Source of the DNA: VRUE01 sp963699215
Lineage (GTDB): Bacteria; Actinomycetota; Thermoleophilia; Solirubrobacterales; 70-9
Direction: 5' to 3'
Length of the DNA: 64,000 nucleotides
Assembly (NCBI GenBank): GCA_963699215.1
Contig: OY969422.1
Span: 1,364,001 to 1,428,000, forward strand
Shown here: in pieces, positions 11,035 through 20,082 of the stretch
How the letters are laid out: each line of letters starts with the position of its first letter
How positions within the stretch are numbered: position 1 is the stretch's first letter
Notes under the pieces: model-generated
What the model saw: the letters and a program-made list of their open reading frames with translations, nothing else
Database searches by the model: none
What the model was told of the DNA's origin: nothing
Translations under genes and position numbers: made by a program

Positions 11035-12015
11035 ATGAGCGGTAGGCAGACGAGAGGAACTGGAATCGCATTCGAGCGATCTCTGCGGCGCAGGATTGCC
11101 CTCGTTCCCGCCCTGGCCTCGATTGGGTTGGCCCTAGGTGCCCCCGCCTCGTCCGCTGGGCTGGTGCCAGACGCCGTGCGTACGGTCGGGTCGACCTTGA
11201 CGTCGGCGGGAAATGCCGCGACCTCCCTGCCGAACGCGGTGCCCCCAGCACCGGCTCCGCCCAAGGCTCCGGTCGAGGCTCCGGTCAAGGTGCCGATTGA
11301 AGCGACGCAGCCGCCCTCTCCGCCTCTGCCCCCGACCTCGTCGTCGCATTCCGCCTCGCCTGTCGGTGGCTCGGGGGGCTCGCGAGCCCACTCGACGCCT
11401 CCGTCGGCCGGTGTTCCTTCTGCCGACGGGGCAGCCGGCGCTGTGAGGGACTCGGTCGACGGCGTGAGGGGCTCGGTCGACTCGGTGACGAGCGCCGCCA
11501 AGGAAACGGGGACGCAGGCGATCTCCTCGGCTCGCAGTCGGGCCGTTTCCTCTCGGGGCAGCTCCGCCCCCCAGGGTTCCCCCGACACGAGCGGCCGGCT
11601 GGCGACCCCCCGCGCGATCGGCGCCTCGACCAGCGCTCCGCTTTCGATCAGAGCGGCCGAGGTGGCCGCTCTGCAAAGGTGGTTCGCCCGCGTCTGGCCC
11701 GGAGTTGCGCTTGGCGGCGACGGAACCGGTCTGGCCAGGGCGGCCAGGGCGATTGGGGGCGACTTGCTTCGTCCGGCTGCAGCCGCGATCGCTCAGTCGC
11801 TGTTGCCGGTCCTGCCAGCTGCCTGGGCACCCGGCGATTCCCCGTCCGCCGCGCATTCTGCGACGGCGGACGCGCGGCAGCACGCTCTCCCCGGTGCGCC
11901 CACGGTCGCCACCGTCAAAAAGATCCTCTTCCTCGCCGCCATCGCCGCGCTGCTGGCAGTGCTGGCGTTCACGATATGGACGGAGTTTCGTGCTGCGCTT
12001 CCCAGGGTGCGCTGA
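11035..12015 (+). CDS. secreted or surface protein, Pro/Ser/Ala-rich, single C-terminal membrane helix
   Basis: A 326-residue protein. Residues 1-45 look like a signal peptide with a basic start (RSLRRR) and a hydrophobic core ending near PASSA. The middle is low-complexity P/S/A/G/V-rich. A C-terminal helix (LFLAAIAALLAVLAFTIW) is followed by a short basic tail, like a membrane anchor. GGAG lies 4 nt before the ATG. I recognise no domain. A large open frame on the opposite strand is less protein-like. Function unknown; the N- and C-terminal topology signals are the main support for this frame. Confidence 0.6.
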   Translation: MSGRQTRGTGIAFERSLRRRIALVPALASIGLALGAPASSAGLVPDAVRTVGSTLTSAGNAATSLPNAVPPAPAPPKAPVEAPVKVPIEATQPPSPPLPPTSSSHSASPVGGSGGSRAHSTPPSAGVPSADGAAGAVRDSVDGVRGSVDSVTSAAKETGTQAISSARSRAVSSRGSSAPQGSPDTSGRLATPRAIGASTSAPLSIRAAEVAALQRWFARVWPGVALGGDGTGLARAARAIGGDLLRPAAAAIAQSLLPVLPAAWAPGDSPSAAHSATADARQHALPGAPTVATVKKILFLAAIAALLAVLAFTIWTEFRAALPRVR

Positions 12016-12042
12016 GCAGGGCGCTGGGGCTCTGGGTCGTCT

Positions 12043-13534
12043 CTATCCCGCGCCGTACTCCTTGTAGGGGTACCACCATTCCTTGCGCTCGATCCGCGAC
12101 TCCATGTGGACGTGCTTGGTCTCCTGGAACGCCTCCAGGCCCTCGCGGCCCAGCTCGCGGCCGAGGCCGGACTGCTTGAAGCCGCCGAAGGGGCCGGCGT
12201 CGTTGTCGGTGAGCGGGTCGTTGATCCAGACCGTGCCGGCGCGCAGCTCGCGCATGCAGCGCACCGCGCTCTCCAGGTCGCCGGTGTAGACGTTGGCGCC
12301 GAGCCCGAACTCGGTGCCGTTGGCCAGCTCGATCGCCTCGTCCAGCGAGCCGACCGGGGCGACCGGGGCGACCGGGCCGAACGTCTCCTCGCGCAGCAGG
12401 GCGCTGTCGGGAGCGGCGCCGACGACGACCGCCGGGGAGAGGAAGTGCCCGCGCTCGATGCCGCCGCGATCGCCGCCGACGAGGATCTCGGCGCCGGCCG
12501 AGCTTGCCGCGTCGAGCTGTGCGACCACCTTGGCGCGCTGGGGGTCGGAGACCATCGGGCCGATGTCGGTCGAGACCTCGAACGGGTCGCCGAGGACGAG
12601 GCTGCGCGTGTGCTCGACGAAGGCGCTCGACGTAGTCGTCGAAGACGTCCTCGGCCACGTAGAAGCGCTCGGCCGAGGTGCAGACCTGGCCGGCGTTGAG
12701 GAAGGCCGCCCAGGCGCCGCCCCGGGCGGCGACCTCGATCTCGGCGGCGACGTCCGCGCAGACGATGAAGGCGTCCTTGCCGCCCATCTCCAGGTTCATG
12801 CGTGCCATCCGCTCGGTGCAGGCGGCAGCCACCTTCTTGCCGGTGGCGACCGATCCGGTGAAGGCGACGCAGTCGACGCCCGGGTGGGAGGCGAGCGCGG
12901 CGCCGACGTCGCCGGCCCCGGCGAGGAGGTTGACCACGCCGGCGGGCATGTGCCCGAAGGGCTCGGCCAGCATCAGGGTCGAGAGCGGCGTCAGCTCCGA
13001 GGGCTTGCAGACGACGCAGTTGCCGGCGGCCAGGGCCGGTGCGACCTTCCAGGCGAGGAGCAGCAGCGGGTAGTTCCAGGGGACGATGCAGCCGACGACG
13101 CCGAGCGGGTCCTTGACGACCATCGCCAGCTGGGTCGACTCGATCGGCGGGATCACGCGCCCGGCGTGGTCGCGGCCGATCTCCGCGTAGTAGTCGAAGG
13201 CGGCCGCCGTCCACTCCAGCTCGTCGCGGTTCTCGATCAGCGGCTTGCCGCCCTCGGCGGTCATCGTCCGGGCCAGCTCCTCGGCGCCGTCGCGCAGCCG
13301 CCGCGCCACCTCGTGCAGCAGCTCGCAGCGCTCCCCCGCGGTCGTCCGCGCCCACGCCGGCCAGGCCTCGCGGGCGGCCGCCACCGCCGCGTCGACCTGC
13401 TCGGGCGAAGCGGCCGGCAGCTTCGCGATCGTCTCGGTCGTGTACGGGTTCTCGACCGGGATCGCGGCCCCGACCCCGGCGACCCGCTCGCCGCCGATCA
13501 GCAGCGCCGTCGTCTGGTCGCCATCGGCGGACAT
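12043..13534 (-). pseudogene. aldehyde dehydrogenase (ALDH superfamily), frameshifted
   Basis: The N-terminal frame (start ATG 13534) carries GGKPLIENRDELEW, VGCIVPWNYPLLL, CKPSELTPLS, AFTGSVATGKK, the catalytic Glu in LEMGGKDAF and the catalytic Cys in NAGQVCTSAERF. The remainder is one frame over: SDIGP-type segment, REETFGPVAPV, GLGANVYT and PFGGFKQSGLGRE, ending at 12043. Deleting one base at about 12625 gives a continuous 496-residue enzyme (..DDYVEAFVEHTRSLVLGD..). It would oxidise an aldehyde to an acid with NAD(P)+; the motifs suggest a betaine- or 4-aminobutyraldehyde-type ALDH, though the substrate is not determinable. All catalytic residues are present, so the extra base is probably an error. 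Confidence 0.88.
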
Positions 13535-13598
13535 CGGTGCGGTTCAGGCTACCGGCAGGCGAGCTGCCGGTAGTTGGACTGAGCGATTTGCTTCAATC

Positions 13599-13624
13599 GG
13601 ATCACCAGAGAAAGGAGGTGGTCC
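13599..13624 (+). promoter_or_regulatory. extended Shine-Dalgarno sequence inside a possible hairpin
   Basis: AAAGGAGGTGGTCC at 13611-13624 is complementary over 14 nt to the 3' end of 16S rRNA, with one G-U pair. GGATCACC at 13599-13606 can pair with GGTGGTCC at 13617-13624 (one U-G pair), leaving a 10-nt loop that holds AAAGGA. The element could therefore switch between ribosome capture and self-pairing. The sequence is directly visible; the regulatory role is inferred. Confidence 0.5.
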
Positions 13625-13628
13625 TAAC

Positions 13629-13673
13629 TTGATTCACATGCTCAAGGGGACGCTGGAGGTGCTGGGCCGCTAG
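13629..13673 (+). CDS. candidate 14-residue leader peptide behind a near-perfect ribosome site
   Basis: TTG-initiated frame MIHMLKGTLEVLGR ending in TAG. The start lies 10 nt after AGGAGG, an unusually strong ribosome site for this window. It sits in a 301-nt stretch (13535-13835) between the aldehyde dehydrogenase and SDR genes, both on the other strand, that otherwise has no gene. Immediately downstream is a bulged hairpin (13693-13715), then a second ribosome-site-like GGAGGCGGG at 13731-13739 before a TTG. No long gene follows on this strand, so either the peptide or the RNA is the product, or the original downstream gene has been lost. Confidence 0.4.
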   Translation: MIHMLKGTLEVLGR

Positions 13674-13692
13674 GCGCCGCACTGGTTCGGGC

Positions 13693-13715
13693 GCCCGGTG
13701 GAATCCACCCCGGGC
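13693..13715 (+). other. bulged hairpin downstream of the mini-ORF
   Basis: GCCCGGTGGA at 13693-13702 pairs with TCCACC...GGGC at 13704-13715, with a 2-nt bulge and a one-base turn. No U-tract follows, so it is not a classical terminator. It begins 19 nt after the mini-ORF stop and may be part of the same leader-type RNA element. Confidence 0.35.
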
Positions 13716-13835
13716 ACCGGCGAATCGCAGGGAGGCGGGTCTTGTCCCACCCGTTCGCTGTTCCCGCGTTCGTCTCCAAGCACCAGGTCCAGGGCCGCCT
13801 CCGGGCGGTCCTGGTCGTTCTCGGCCGGTGTGCGC

Positions 13836-14864
13836 TCAGGCGGCCGCTTTGGCGGCGCCGCTGTCGAGCAGGCTCTGGGCGCACTCGACGATCGTCTCCT
13901 CGACCGGCCGCGGGGCCCAGCCGAGACGGGTCTTGGCCTGCTCGCTCGACAGCTCCGTCTTCCTGCCGAGCTGGCCGAGGATCGAGCGGATGCTGGGGTC
14001 GAAGATCGCCATCGCGCGGACGAGCAGGTCCGGCACCTTCCGCGTCGGCACCTTCGCCGCCCTCTCGCCGAGGCGGTCGCGCAGGATCGCGGCGACCTCC
14101 GACATCCAGAGGAAATCCGTCACTGCGACGAAGCGCTCGCCGCCTGCCTCGGGAGCGGTCATCGCCCGCAGGTGGAGGTCGGCGACGTCGCGCACGTCGA
14201 CGAAGCTGAAGCCGATCCGCGGCGTGCCCGGGATTCCCCGCAGCAATCGCTCGATCGCTTGCAGCGAGTAGGAGCGGTCGTCGCTGAGCACGGGGCCAAC
14301 GATCGCGCCGGGGTTGACCGTCGCCAGCCGCTGCGTTGAGTTGCGCTCGCGCATGAAGTCCCAGGCGGCGCGCTCGGCGATCGTCTTCGAGCACGCGTAG
14401 GGGGTGAGCTTGGGGTTGCCGGGGTCGCTCCAGTCCCGCTCGTCCAGCGGTCGACCCGAGACGGCTTTGCCGCTGCCCGTGACCGCGGCCACCGAGGAGG
14501 TGACGACGATGCGCTCGACGCCGGCGTCGAGGCTCGCCCGCAGGACCCTCAGGGTGCCGTCCCGCGCCGGCACGATCAGCTCGTCCGGGTTCTTTGGCTG
14601 CGCCGGCGGGAAGGGAGAGGCGACGTGGAGGACGTAGTCGCACCCCGTGGCCGCCTCCTCCCAGCCGGCGTCGCCGAGCAGGTCGGCAGCCAGCACCGTG
14701 AGGCGGTCGCCGGCATCGATCTCCTGCGCGACCGCGGCACGGACTTCCGCCTCGCGCGAGAGGTCGCGCACGGTCGTGCGCACCCGGTAGCCGCGACGCA
14801 GGAGCTCGACCAGGCACCAGCCGCCGAGGAACCCCGAGCCGCCGGTGACGAGAGCGGTCTTCAT
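13836..14864 (-). CDS. extended SDR: NAD-dependent epimerase/dehydratase (cinnamoyl-CoA/dihydroflavonol reductase-like)
   Basis: About 342 residues. GGSGFLGGW near the N-terminus is the NAD(P) site. VTSSVAAVTG carries the catalytic Ser and YACSKTIAE the YxxxK pair. The overall pattern (LHVASPFPP, NPGAIVGP) resembles the dihydroflavonol-reductase branch acting on small carbonyl compounds. I chose the ATG at 14864 (MKTALV) because GGAGGGG lies about 12 nt upstream; an in-frame ATG at 14885 is possible. It is transcribed away from the DUF2855 gene, from a 60-nt divergent gap. Substrate unknown. Confidence 0.85.
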   Translation of the reverse strand: MKTALVTGGSGFLGGWCLVELLRRGYRVRTTVRDLSREAEVRAAVAQEIDAGDRLTVLAADLLGDAGWEEAATGCDYVLHVASPFPPAQPKNPDELIVPARDGTLRVLRASLDAGVERIVVTSSVAAVTGSGKAVSGRPLDERDWSDPGNPKLTPYACSKTIAERAAWDFMRERNSTQRLATVNPGAIVGPVLSDDRSYSLQAIERLLRGIPGTPRIGFSFVDVRDVADLHLRAMTAPEAGGERFVAVTDFLWMSEVAAILRDRLGERAAKVPTRKVPDLLVRAMAIFDPSIRSILGQLGRKTELSSEQAKTRLGWAPRPVEETIVECAQSLLDSGAAKAAA

Positions 14865-14924
14865 CTGTGCTTGGGACCCCTCCATTGGTGTGAGGAGTAT
14901 GAACGTGAGAGCATCCCTGTGCCG

Positions 14925-15993
14925 ATGACCGACTTCCTGGTCAAGCGCGACGACCTGCGCGAGTGCCGCGTGGAGGAGTCAGCGCCCCCTGCGCTCGAGC
15001 CCGGGCAGTCCCTGCTCCGGGTCGAGACCTTCGGCCTGACGGCGAACAACGTCACCTACGCGGTCTTCGGCGAGGCGATGTCCTACTGGGACTTCTTCCC
15101 GGCCGAGGACGGCTGGGGCCGGGTGCCGATGTGGGGCTTCGCCGAGGTCGAGCGGAGCGAGGCGGAGGGGGTCGAGCCGGGGACGCGCCTGTTCGGCTAC
15201 CTGCCGCCTTCCTCGCATCTCGTAGTGACGCCCGCCGACGCCAGCGAGGCCGGCTTCGTCGACGCCTCCCCCCACCGGGCGGAGTTGCCGTCGGCCTATC
15301 ACCGCTTCCTGGCGACCGCGACCGACTCGTTCTACCGGGCGGACACGGAGGAGATCCAGATGCTGCTGCGGCCGCTCTTCTTCACCTCCTTCCTGATCGA
15401 TGATCAGCTCGATGACGAAGGCTTGACCACGCAGCGGCCCGATCGCGATCGCCAGCGCCTCGAGCAAGACGGCGATCGCCGCCGCCTTCATGCTGGCGCA
15501 GCGCGAGGGGGTCGAGCTGATCGGCCTCACCTCGCCGCGCAACGCGGACTTCGTCGCCGGGCTGGGGATCTACGACCGCACCGTCGCCTACGACGCGATC
15601 GAGACGCTGGCGCGGGAGCCCGCGACCTTCGTCGACATCGCCGGCAATGCGGACGTGCGCCGGGCGGTCCACTCGCACTTTGGCGACGAGCTCGTCCACA
15701 GCATGGCGGTGGGCGTGACGCACTGGGAGGAGTTCGGCGCCGGCGCGGGCGAGCTGCCGGGCCCGCAGCCGCAGTTCTTCTTCGCCCCGACTCGCGTCTC
15801 CAAGCGCGCCCATGACTGGGGTCGCGCCGGCCTCGAGTCGCGCGTCGCCGACGCCTGGCACCCGTTCTGCGAGTGGACGGGCGGCTGGCTCGAGACGATC
15901 CCGGGCCGCGGCTTCGACGGCCTCCGGGCGGCCTACCTCGACGTGCTCGAGGGCCGCGTCGACCCCAAGCACGCCCACGTGCTCACGCTCTAG
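14925..15993 (+). pseudogene. DUF2855 family protein (MDR-like fold), frameshifted
   Basis: The first frame starts MTDFLVKRDDLRECRVEE and runs through LRVETFGLTANNVTYAVFGE, MSYWDFFPAEDGWG and PMWGFAEV to the segment LFFTSFLIDDQL. The second frame holds PIAIASASSKTAIAAAFML, EGVELIGLTSPRN and the rest, to a stop at 15993. Dropping one base near 15432 joins them into a 355-residue protein, the usual DUF2855 length. DUF2855 proteins look like medium-chain reductases with a nucleotide-binding half and no known reaction. The last 4 bp overlap the convergent M55 peptidase gene. Confidence 0.82.
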
Positions 15994-16925
15994 CTGCTGG
16001 CGGGGCCCTGAGGAGACGCGGCGAGCCAGCTGCGCTCCTTCGAGCGCATCGTCGGCGTCGCCACGATGCTGCCGAGGCGCCGCTGCAGCGCCCGCGCGCG
16101 CGAGTCGTGGCTGGCAGGAAGCAGCTTCGCCAGCTGGCGGTACTCGCGCGAGACCTGGCTCGCGCGGAAGACGTTCGCGATCGCGGGGAGCAGGTCGGCC
16201 GGCTCGGCCACCGTCGTCCTCGCCAGCTCCTCTCCTTCGGCCAGGATGCGCAGCTCCGCCGGGTAGCTGCGCGCCGGCGGCGGCTGCAGCGGGCCCGCGA
16301 GGGCGGCCCCGATCGAGTCGGCCAGCTCGGCGCGGACCGAGGCCACGTCGCGCGAGCGAGCCCGCGCCCTGCCCAGGCCCTCCTTGGCCGTGACCAGCGC
16401 GGCGCTGCCCAGCTCGCCCTCACCGAGCTCCTCCAGCATCCAGCGATCGCCCGCGGCGAGGAGCACCGGGACTCCCTCGGCGGCGAGTCCCTGCGCGTAG
16501 ACCTGCACCTCGCTCAGCGACTCGCCGTCGAGCAGTACCTCCATCTCCCAGATGAAGGTGTGCGAGCAGAAGGCGCGCGGGTTCGGCGTGCTGGCGTGGT
16601 GACCGATCATCGCCACCGCGTCGAGCGGAGCCCCGTTCGCCTTGGTCATCGAGGGGTCGGCCTCGGCCAGCGCCAGGTCGGCGATCGGCCGCACCTCGAC
16701 CCCGTCCGGCATACGCTCGCGTTCGATGTTGGTCCCGACCATGTGCCAGTCGCCGACCGCGATGCGCTCGGCGCCGCCGGCTCGCAGGGCCTCGATCGCC
16801 ACCAGCACCTCGTCGGTCATCAGCCGGCGGCCGCGCGAGTAGGCGGAGGGGTGCGACGGGAGGCAGTCGCCGTACTCGTCGATGCCGGCGATCCCCTCCA
16901 TGTCCGCCGCGATCAGGATGTTCAC
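15990..16925 (-). CDS. M55-family D-amino peptidase (DppA-like)
   Basis: A protein of about 311 residues, starting at GTG: MNILIAADMEGIAGI. The metal-binding D-x-E (ADMEG) at the N-terminus, and later GDWHMVGTN and IGHHAST, match the M55 (DppA) zinc aminopeptidase family. Members cleave D-amino-acid dipeptides or related peptides, often cell-wall-derived, in the cytoplasm (family knowledge). It is slightly longer than the typical 270 residues because of a C-terminal helical tail. The GTG was chosen because it directly precedes the conserved NILIAADMEG strand. Confidence 0.82.
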   Translation of the reverse strand: MNILIAADMEGIAGIDEYGDCLPSHPSAYSRGRRLMTDEVLVAIEALRAGGAERIAVGDWHMVGTNIERERMPDGVEVRPIADLALAEADPSMTKANGAPLDAVAMIGHHASTPNPRAFCSHTFIWEMEVLLDGESLSEVQVYAQGLAAEGVPVLLAAGDRWMLEELGEGELGSAALVTAKEGLGRARARSRDVASVRAELADSIGAALAGPLQPPPARSYPAELRILAEGEELARTTVAEPADLLPAIANVFRASQVSREYRQLAKLLPASHDSRARALQRRLGSIVATPTMRSKERSWLAASPQGPASS

Positions 16926-16988
16926 CGGGCCAGCGTATCCCCGGGAGTAGGCTGAGCGCACCGACCTATTCGACGGAACGGAGGGCAC

Positions 16989-17348
16989 GTGATCACCAAG
17001 GCCGACTTCATCGGGGTCCCCTCGCAGGATGCCGAGCGCTCGCGGCGCTTCTACGTCGAGACGCTGGGGCTGGCGCCGGACGAAAACTCGCGCTTCGAGT
17101 TCTGGGCGGGGGAGACCTGCTTCGGCATCTGGGAGCCGGAGAAATTCGGCATGAGCTTCGCGGCGCAGAAGAATGCCCACCCGGCACTCCACGTCGATGA
17201 CGTCGCCGCGGCGCGGGCCGAGCTCGAGGCGAAAGGCGTCCAGTTCGCCGGTGAGATCATGGATACCGGTGTCTGCCACATGGCGTTCTTCACCGACCCC
17301 GACGGCAACGACCTGATGCTGCACAACCGCTACGCGCCTTACGAGTAG
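16989..17348 (+). CDS. VOC-family (glyoxalase-fold) protein
   Basis: A protein of 119 residues. It shows the VOC repeats: DFIGVPSQDAERSRRFYVETLGL at the start, PALHVDDVAAARAELEAKG in the middle, and MAFFTDPDGNDLMLHNRY at the end. Starts at GTG with GGAGGGC 3-10 nt upstream. Could be a lyase, dioxygenase or resistance protein; the ligands do not settle which. The RibD-like gene starts 9 nt downstream, so the two probably form an operon. Confidence 0.8.
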   Translation: MITKADFIGVPSQDAERSRRFYVETLGLAPDENSRFEFWAGETCFGIWEPEKFGMSFAAQKNAHPALHVDDVAAARAELEAKGVQFAGEIMDTGVCHMAFFTDPDGNDLMLHNRYAPYE

Positions 17349-17357
17349 GGCCGCCCG

Positions 17358-17996
17358 ATGCCCAAGGTGAGGTTCGAGATCTCGGTCTCGCTCGACGGCT
17401 ACGTCGCCGGGCCGAGCCAGAGCGAGGAGCACCCGCTGGGCGAAGGCGGCGAGGAGCTGCACGAGTGGGTCGTCAAGCTCGCCGCCTGGCGGGAGTCGCA
17501 TGGCCGCGAGGGAGGAGAGGTGAACGCGAGCACGCCGCTGATGGAGGAAGCGCAGAGGGGGGTCGGGGCCGTGGCGATGGGCCGCGGCATGTTCGGCGGC
17601 GGGCCTGGGCCGTGGGGGGACGATCCCTGGCAGGGCTGGTGGGGCGACGAGCCGCCGTTCAAGATGCCTGTCTTCGTCCTCACCCACCACGAGCGCGAGC
17701 CGCTGACCCTTGGCGAGACGACCTTCACCTTCGTCACCGACGGGATCGAGTCGGCGCTGGAGCAGGCGAAGGCGGCGGCGGGGGACGAGGACATCGCCAT
17801 CGGCGGCGGCGCCGACGTCGCCCGGCAGTGCCTCGCCGCCGGCCTGGTCGACCAGCTGCAGCTCAACGTCGTGCCGCTCCTGCTCGGCGGCGGCACCCGC
17901 CTCTTCGAGGGCGGCGCCGGGGCGGGCCTGGATCTGGAGCCGATCCTGGTCGTCGATACGCCCGAGGTCACCCACCTCCGCTACCGCGTCGGCTAG
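17358..17996 (+). CDS. RibD C-terminal/dihydrofolate-reductase-family protein
   Basis: A protein of 212 residues beginning MPKVRFEISVSLDGYVAGPS, the diagnostic N-terminus of the RibD_C/DHFR-like family. AMGRGMFGGG and IGGGADVARQCLAAGLVDQ match the NADPH-binding strand-helix units. It is the second member in this window (see 3611-4183) but belongs to a longer subgroup. It lies 9 nt behind a VOC gene, a pairing seen often in actinobacteria. Reaction unknown. Confidence 0.85.
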   Translation: MPKVRFEISVSLDGYVAGPSQSEEHPLGEGGEELHEWVVKLAAWRESHGREGGEVNASTPLMEEAQRGVGAVAMGRGMFGGGPGPWGDDPWQGWWGDEPPFKMPVFVLTHHEREPLTLGETTFTFVTDGIESALEQAKAAAGDEDIAIGGGADVARQCLAAGLVDQLQLNVVPLLLGGGTRLFEGGAGAGLDLEPILVVDTPEVTHLRYRVG

Positions 17997-18068
17997 CCGC
18001 CGCACCCGGCGCAGCGATATGCGGCTCGTCACACTGGCTGACCAGCCAGCATGCGAAGATGAATCCCC

Positions 18069-19571
18069 GTGGCCGAGGGGTCGCCCGAACATCTCGATGT
18101 GCTGATCGTCGGCGCCGGCCTCTCCGGGATCGGCGCCGCCTGGCACCTGCAGGACCGTTGCCCGGGCAAGAGCTATGCGATCCTCGAGGCGCGCGACGAT
18201 CTAGGCGGGACCTGGGACCTCTTCCGCTACCCGGGCATCCGCTCGGACTCCGACATGCACACGCTGGGCTACCGCTTCAAGCCGTGGACGGCGACGAAGT
18301 CGATCACCGACGGCCCCTCGATCCTCGAGTACGTCCGCCAGACCGCCGGCGACCACGGCATCGACGGGAAGATCCGCTTCCACCACCGCGTCCTCTCCGC
18401 CAGCTGGTCGAGCGAGGACTCGCGCTGGACGGTCGAGGCGGAGCGGACCGATACCGAGGAGACGGTGCGGCTGACCTGCGACTTCCTCTGGACCTGCAGC
18501 GGCTACTACCGCTACGACGAGGGCTACACGCCGGACTTCGAGGGGGTCGAGCGCTTCGCCGGCCCAGTGGTACACCCGCAGCACTGGCCGGAGGACCTCG
18601 ACTACGACGGCAAGCGGGTCGTCGTCATCGGCAGTGGCGCCACCGCGGTGACTCTGGTGCCGGCGATGGCGGGGAAGGCCGCCCATGTGACGATGCTGCA
18701 GCGCTCGCCCACCTACATCGCCTCGCTGCCGGCCGAGGACCGGATCGCCACCAGGCTGCGCCGCTTCCTGCCCGATCGTGCCGTCTACTCGCTCGTACGC
18801 TGGAAGAACGTGCTGATCCAGACGGCCTTCTACCAGCTCAGCCGCCGCCGGCCGGAGGTGGTGAAGGGGTTCATCCGCAAGGGAGTCGAGGGGGCCTTGC
18901 CGCCGGGGTACGACGTCGACAAGCACTTCACCCCTCGCTACAACCCCTGGGACCAGCGCATGTGCCTGGTCCCGGACAGCGATCTCTTCAGGACGATCTC
19001 CGACGGCAGCGCCTCCGTCGTCACCGACGGGATTGCGAGTTTCACCGAGGGCGGGATCGAGCTCGAGTCCGGCGAGGAGCTGGAGGCTGACGTGATCGTC
19101 ACCGCGACCGGCCTGAACCTCCTCTTCCTCGGCGGCATCGACCTCTCCGTCGACGGCGAGGAGGTCGACGTGCCCGGCAAGATGACCTACAAGGGCATGA
19201 TGCTGAGTGGCGTGCCCAATCTCGCCTTCACCGTCGGCTACACCAACGCCTCCTGGACGCTGAAGGCCGACCTCACCTCCGAGTACGTCTGCCGCCTGCT
19301 CAACCACATGGAAGCGGGCGGCTATCGCCACTGTGCGCCAGAGGTGACCGATCCCGCGGTGACCGAGCAGCCGCTGCTCGACTTCACCTCCGGCTACGTC
19401 CTGCGCTCGCTCGACCGGTTCCCCAAGCAGGGCTCGAAGGAGCCCTGGCGGCTGCGGCAGAACTACGTCTTCGACATCCGCACGATCAGGCGCGGCCCGA
19501 TCGACGACGGCTCGATGCAGTTCTCCCGCGGCGCCGTCCAGGCGCGCCCCGCCGAGCAGCTCGCCGCCTGA
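18069..19571 (+). CDS. flavin-containing (Baeyer-Villiger-type) monooxygenase
   Basis: 500 residues, GTG start. VLIVGAGLSGIGAAW is the FAD dinucleotide fold and VVVIGSGATAVTLVPA the NADPH fold. Between them FAGPVVHPQHWPE fits the Baeyer-Villiger FxGxxxHxxxWP fingerprint. Such enzymes insert oxygen into ketones or oxidise heteroatoms using NADPH and O2. The GGTWDLFRYPGIRSDSDM segment also matches this class. Its ribosome site is weak. The cupredoxin lipoprotein gene follows after 37 nt. Confidence 0.9.
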   Translation: MAEGSPEHLDVLIVGAGLSGIGAAWHLQDRCPGKSYAILEARDDLGGTWDLFRYPGIRSDSDMHTLGYRFKPWTATKSITDGPSILEYVRQTAGDHGIDGKIRFHHRVLSASWSSEDSRWTVEAERTDTEETVRLTCDFLWTCSGYYRYDEGYTPDFEGVERFAGPVVHPQHWPEDLDYDGKRVVVIGSGATAVTLVPAMAGKAAHVTMLQRSPTYIASLPAEDRIATRLRRFLPDRAVYSLVRWKNVLIQTAFYQLSRRRPEVVKGFIRKGVEGALPPGYDVDKHFTPRYNPWDQRMCLVPDSDLFRTISDGSASVVTDGIASFTEGGIELESGEELEADVIVTATGLNLLFLGGIDLSVDGEEVDVPGKMTYKGMMLSGVPNLAFTVGYTNASWTLKADLTSEYVCRLLNHMEAGGYRHCAPEVTDPAVTEQPLLDFTSGYVLRSLDRFPKQGSKEPWRLRQNYVFDIRTIRRGPIDDGSMQFSRGAVQARPAEQLAA

Positions 19572-19608
19572 CCCGATTCGATTCGCCCGGAGCGGGTAGC
19601 GGGGTCGA

Positions 19609-20067
19609 ATGCAAGCCAAGACGCTGTTCTCGATCCCCGTCCTCTGCATCGCGATCGGCCTGGCGGCCATCGGCTTCGCCGGCTGCGGCGGCGACGATGA
19701 CGACTCGGGCTCGGCCACCGTCACCGAGACGACCGAGACCACGACCGAGGCCGGCGACGACTCCGCCCAGAGCGGTAGCAACGCTCCCGCGCCCAGCGGC
19801 GACGCGGTGCGATCGGAGAAAGTGGAGATCGTCGACTTCGCCTACGACCCCGACCCGGTGACGATCGAGGAAGGGGGAAAGGTGATCTGGCAGAACGAGG
19901 ACTCGGCGCCGCACACGGCGACCGCCGAAGACGGCAGCTTCGACACCGGCACGCTCGACGAAGGCAAGCTCAAGTCGGAGACCTTCAAGGAGCCCGGCAC
20001 GTACGCCTACATCTGCTCGATCCACCCGGACATGCATGGCACGGTGGAAGTGGTCGCAGCGGGCTAG
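19609..20067 (+). CDS. cupredoxin (plastocyanin-like) lipoprotein
   Basis: A protein of 152 residues. An N-terminal hydrophobic stretch ends in a lipobox (GFAGC, Cys about residue 25), so it is probably a membrane-attached lipoprotein facing outward. An acidic Thr/Glu-rich linker follows, then a cupredoxin domain. Type-1 copper ligands are visible: His in SAPHTATAE, then Cys, His and Met in YICSIHPDMHG. It would carry electrons or bind copper outside the membrane; the partner is unknown. The flavodoxin-like gene begins 15 nt later. Confidence 0.88.
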   Translation: MQAKTLFSIPVLCIAIGLAAIGFAGCGGDDDDSGSATVTETTETTTEAGDDSAQSGSNAPAPSGDAVRSEKVEIVDFAYDPDPVTIEEGGKVIWQNEDSAPHTATAEDGSFDTGTLDEGKLKSETFKEPGTYAYICSIHPDMHGTVEVVAAG

Positions 20068-20082
20068 AATCGCGGCCGCCTC

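Noticed and set aside
11134..11883. Minus-strand frame opposite the 326-residue secreted protein
   Set aside because: No signal peptide, helix or domain; the plus frame has both a signal peptide and a terminal membrane helix.
13742..14209. Possible gene on the plus strand starting MSHPFAVPAFVSK behind GGAGGCGGG
   Set aside because: After about 30 residues it becomes Arg-rich noise over the SDR gene on the other strand; kept only as a note in the mini-ORF finding.
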